From positions 1 through 35,786 of the forward strand of contig JAJQGF010000301.1 of assembly GCA_021200695.1 (NCBI GenBank): DNA of 35,786 nucleotides, given 5' to 3'. Both the position numbers and the translations under genes were made by a program. Of this stretch, positions 34,064 to 35,786 are shown piece by piece (positions within the stretch are counted from its first letter, which is position 1; every line of letters starts with the position of its first letter). Source of the DNA: Lachnospiraceae bacterium (GTDB lineage: Bacteria > Bacillota > Clostridia > Lachnospirales > Lachnospiraceae). Under the pieces are notes generated by a model. It ran no database searches, was not told the origin of the DNA, and was given only the letters and a program-made list of their open reading frames with translations.

Positions 34064-35164
34064 CTATTCGTTATAGTAGTTAATTGCGTAAATAAGCCGC
34101 TCTGTAACCAGACTGCGTCCTGCCGGGTTCAAATGCAGATTATCCGACAGGTATTCGTCTGCGTTATCCTCGGTGACCGTTCCGTAGAGATTATCCACAA
34201 ATGTTACGCCCTGTCTCGACGCGGATTCACATTCCTTTATGACATACGTGGAGAGCACATCAAGATTTCCTATGGAATATATATCGCTGCTCACATATTT
34301 ACCGTCCACGACAGCATATGCATAGGTTGGTGAGAGCACGATTATTCTCATGTCAGGATAGTATTCCTTAAGCAGCTCTATTCCTGCTTCAAGGCTTCCG
34401 GTAAAGCAGGTAATGTCTGTATAATTTTCATCATTATACATATATCTTCCGATAAGATAATCTGAAGCATCATACATAATAACCGCGGCATCAACCGTGT
34501 TAAAATCAACTGTTGTGAGCAGCTCGTATACCTCGTCGGCTTCTTGCGGAGTATCATCGCCCAGAACCTCCTCTGCCCTGCTGAAATAGTCCGAGTTGGC
34601 GCCGGTAGTCATCAGTGTGACAAGCCAATAGAAGCTGTATGCGTCAAGTGGGTCGGTATCTGCTTCGAAGGCATAATTTTGTGCGGAAAGATAGCTGCCT
34701 GATATTGAACAGTTATAAACCTCAGTACCTGTCTGTGCGGCCGTCATTGAGACAATCCCGTCTTCAGAGGCTCTGTCATCGGCAAAGGGTGCATTACCGA
34801 AGAATACGATTGATGATATTTCATTGCTGATAATTTGCCCGTTGGCATCTGTAAGAGGCAAAATCAAATCCAGATTATCCTCATATTCACCTGCACCGTC
34901 CTTAAACAGCTCAGCCTGGTCAATGTGAATTCCCCAGTTTTTAAATTTAAAGAAAATAGCAAGGACAAATATTATTATTGAAAGCAGGAATACTGTGTGC
35001 AGGTTGATAAAACGGGGAAGACGGCGCTTTTTTTCTTTGTAATCAGATGCCTCTTCAGCATTGTCGTTTACGTCAGAATTATTTTCCAAATCAATTACAT
35101 CCACATCCGGTATTCGTCGATTGCGTGCATTTGTATAAGAATTATAATTTTTGTTTTTCTTCAT
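34064..35164 (-). CDS. Membrane-anchored SGNH-like protein lacking the catalytic serine
   Basis: A 366-residue protein: a charged cytoplasmic N-terminus of about 50 residues, one helix (about 54-73), then an extracellular SGNH-fold domain. The block I motif, normally G-D/N-S, reads FFGNAPFADDR with Ala125 in the serine place (codon GCA at 34792-34790). The C-terminal Asp-His pair survives in SDNLHLNP (Asp341, His344). Loss of the nucleophile predicts no ordinary esterase activity; it may bind glycan or have another role. GGAGGC eight bases upstream supports the start. It runs against the glycan operon and has its own upstream region. Confidence 0.75.
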   Translation of the reverse strand: MKKNKNYNSYTNARNRRIPDVDVIDLENNSDVNDNAEEASDYKEKKRRLPRFINLHTVFLLSIIIFVLAIFFKFKNWGIHIDQAELFKDGAGEYEDNLDLILPLTDANGQIISNEISSIVFFGNAPFADDRASEDGIVSMTAAQTGTEVYNCSISGSYLSAQNYAFEADTDPLDAYSFYWLVTLMTTGANSDYFSRAEEVLGDDTPQEADEVYELLTTVDFNTVDAAVIMYDASDYLIGRYMYNDENYTDITCFTGSLEAGIELLKEYYPDMRIIVLSPTYAYAVVDGKYVSSDIYSIGNLDVLSTYVIKECESASRQGVTFVDNLYGTVTEDNADEYLSDNLHLNPAGRSLVTERLIYAINYYNE

Positions 35165-35232
35165 AAATCAGCCTCCATGTTGCCGTTAACAATTATTTTC
35201 ACACTTTGGTAGTAAAAAGCTTTTGGAAGTAT

Positions 35233-35261
35233 ATTGTACTATTATATCCAGGGAAAGTCCA
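35233..35261 (-). promoter_or_regulatory. Possible promoter for the SGNH-like gene
   Basis: Minus strand TGGACT (35261-35256), a 17-base spacer, then TACAAT (35238-35233). A perfect TATAAT at 35246-35241 lies nearby but has no -35 box at the right distance. Leader length to ATG 35164 would be about 60 bases. Confidence 0.35.
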
Positions 35262-35313
35262 GATAATAGATTGTTAAAAACCTTTAAGAAATTATGAAGA
35301 AATACAGAATTAC

Positions 35314-35342
35314 TTGAACAGTTCGGGCTGCAATGCTATAAT
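35314..35342 (+). promoter_or_regulatory. Strong extended -10 sigma-A promoter
   Basis: TTGAAC (35314-35319), a 17-base spacer, then a perfect TATAAT (35337-35342) preceded by TGC. Predicted transcription start is near 35349, about 63 bases before ATG 35412. It drives the gene running off the right edge. Confidence 0.77.
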
Positions 35343-35411
35343 TATACGTAATTGTTAAATTTATGTGAAGCCTGCATACGAGCAGTGCGCGTTGTGGAAA
35401 TGGGGATTATT

Positions 35412-35786
35412 ATGTTTAGATTATTTAACCGCAGAGGTAAATATGATGCCGGGGGGGAGAATAATTACGATGACGGGTTCAGCTGGGATGAAATTGAATA
35501 TGATGAGGACGAGCCTGATGAGGACGAGCCTGAGGAGGATGAATACTACGAGTCTGAATATGACGGGGACGAGTCTGAGGAGGATGAATACTACGAGTCT
35601 GAATATGACGATGACGGACTTGGGGAGGACGAATATTATGAAGCTTCGGATAAAGCGTTAAACGGGCATCTTCCTGCGGGGCTGTGGAATAAATTTATTG
35701 GAATGAATTCCTTTGACAGGATTGTTGCAGTAACGGGCGCGGCGGTGCTGGCGCTTGCAGTTGTGACCGCAGGGGTATATATAAGC
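35412..35786 (+). CDS. Acidic-repeat membrane protein (partial, N-terminus)
   Basis: The first 125 codons of a protein cut by the window edge. MFRLFNRRGKYDAGG is followed by a very acidic, tyrosine-rich segment (about residues 20-78) built on a 15-residue repeat, then LWNKFIGMNSFDRIVAVTGA and a membrane helix of about 20 residues reaching the edge. The acidic part would be cytoplasmic if the helix is a signal anchor. GGGGA five to six bases before ATG 35412 supports the start. I do not recognise the family from this fragment; a large cell-surface protein is possible. Confidence 0.75.
   Translation, partial: MFRLFNRRGKYDAGGENNYDDGFSWDEIEYDEDEPDEDEPEEDEYYESEYDGDESEEDEYYESEYDDDGLGEDEYYEASDKALNGHLPAGLWNKFIGMNSFDRIVAVTGAAVLALAVVTAGVYIS
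35523..35612 (+). repeat. Tandem 45-base coding repeat, two full copies
   Basis: Copies at 35523-35567 and 35568-35612 are nearly identical in DNA, with CCT/TCT and GGG/GAT codon differences. Each encodes 15 residues (D-E-P/S-E-E-D-E-Y-Y-E-S-E-Y-D-G/D). A decayed partial third copy (GEDEYYEASD) follows, and DEDEPDEDEP precedes. The high DNA identity suggests recent duplication and possible length variation by slippage. Confidence 0.88.

Noticed and set aside
1-35786. Mobile element, prophage, CRISPR or toxin-antitoxin content
   Set aside because: No transposase, integrase, phage structural gene, direct-repeat array or small toxin pair was seen on either strand.

Overview
The window looks like chromosomal DNA of a Gram-positive gut or rumen clostridium, most probably a Lachnospiraceae member. 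The grounds are strong AGGAGG-type ribosome binding sites, heavy use of ATA, AGA and AGG codons, sigma-A promoters with extended -10 boxes, and gene families (DUF6044, DUF6077, PTPS-related membrane proteins, FkbH/ACP pairs, a YetA-like protein) that I associate with that family. The taxonomic call is an inference; no rRNA or marker gene is present.

Layout: (1) 1-1943, minus strand: a polar amino acid ABC transporter (ATPase cut by the window edge, permease, lipoprotein binding protein) behind a good promoter at 2002-2030. (2) 2140-7198, plus strand: a cytoplasmic YetA/PL26-like protein, truA, and a DUF6044 membrane protein. (3) 7259-34057, plus strand: a tightly packed run of 22 genes behind a near-consensus promoter at 7195-7223, with many ATGA or longer overlaps, so probably one long surface-glycan operon. 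(4) 34064-35164, minus strand: an SGNH-like membrane protein lacking the catalytic serine. (5) 35412 to the end: the start of an acidic-repeat membrane protein with its own strong promoter.

The long run appears to build and export a glycan containing a pseudaminic-acid-type nonulosonate. pseF, a pseH-like gene, pseI and pseG are present; pseB and pseC are not. Between pseF and the pseH-like gene sit an FkbH-type HAD enzyme and a 73-residue acyl carrier protein, which suggests that an ACP-bound acyl group (glyceryl is the known FkbH product) rather than plain acetyl decorates the sugar. A wecE orthologue points to a second amino sugar, TDP-Fuc4N. The first gene resembles bacterial sialyltransferases and carries their ED-G and HP motifs, so it is the best candidate nonulosonate transferase. 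It is followed by a PglK/MsbA-type exporter and a GT2 transferase.

The rest is dominated by large polytopic membrane proteins with acidic residues in the first extracellular loop (DUF6044, three tandem PTPS-related proteins, GtrII, GT39-like, a split DUF6077-like pair). These look like GT-C-type enzymes that would use polyprenyl-phosphate sugars outside the membrane; one polyprenyl-phosphate sugar synthase (GtrB-like) is present. No tRNA, rRNA, CRISPR array, insertion sequence or convincing intrinsic terminator was seen. No gene-free stretch exceeds 300 bases.
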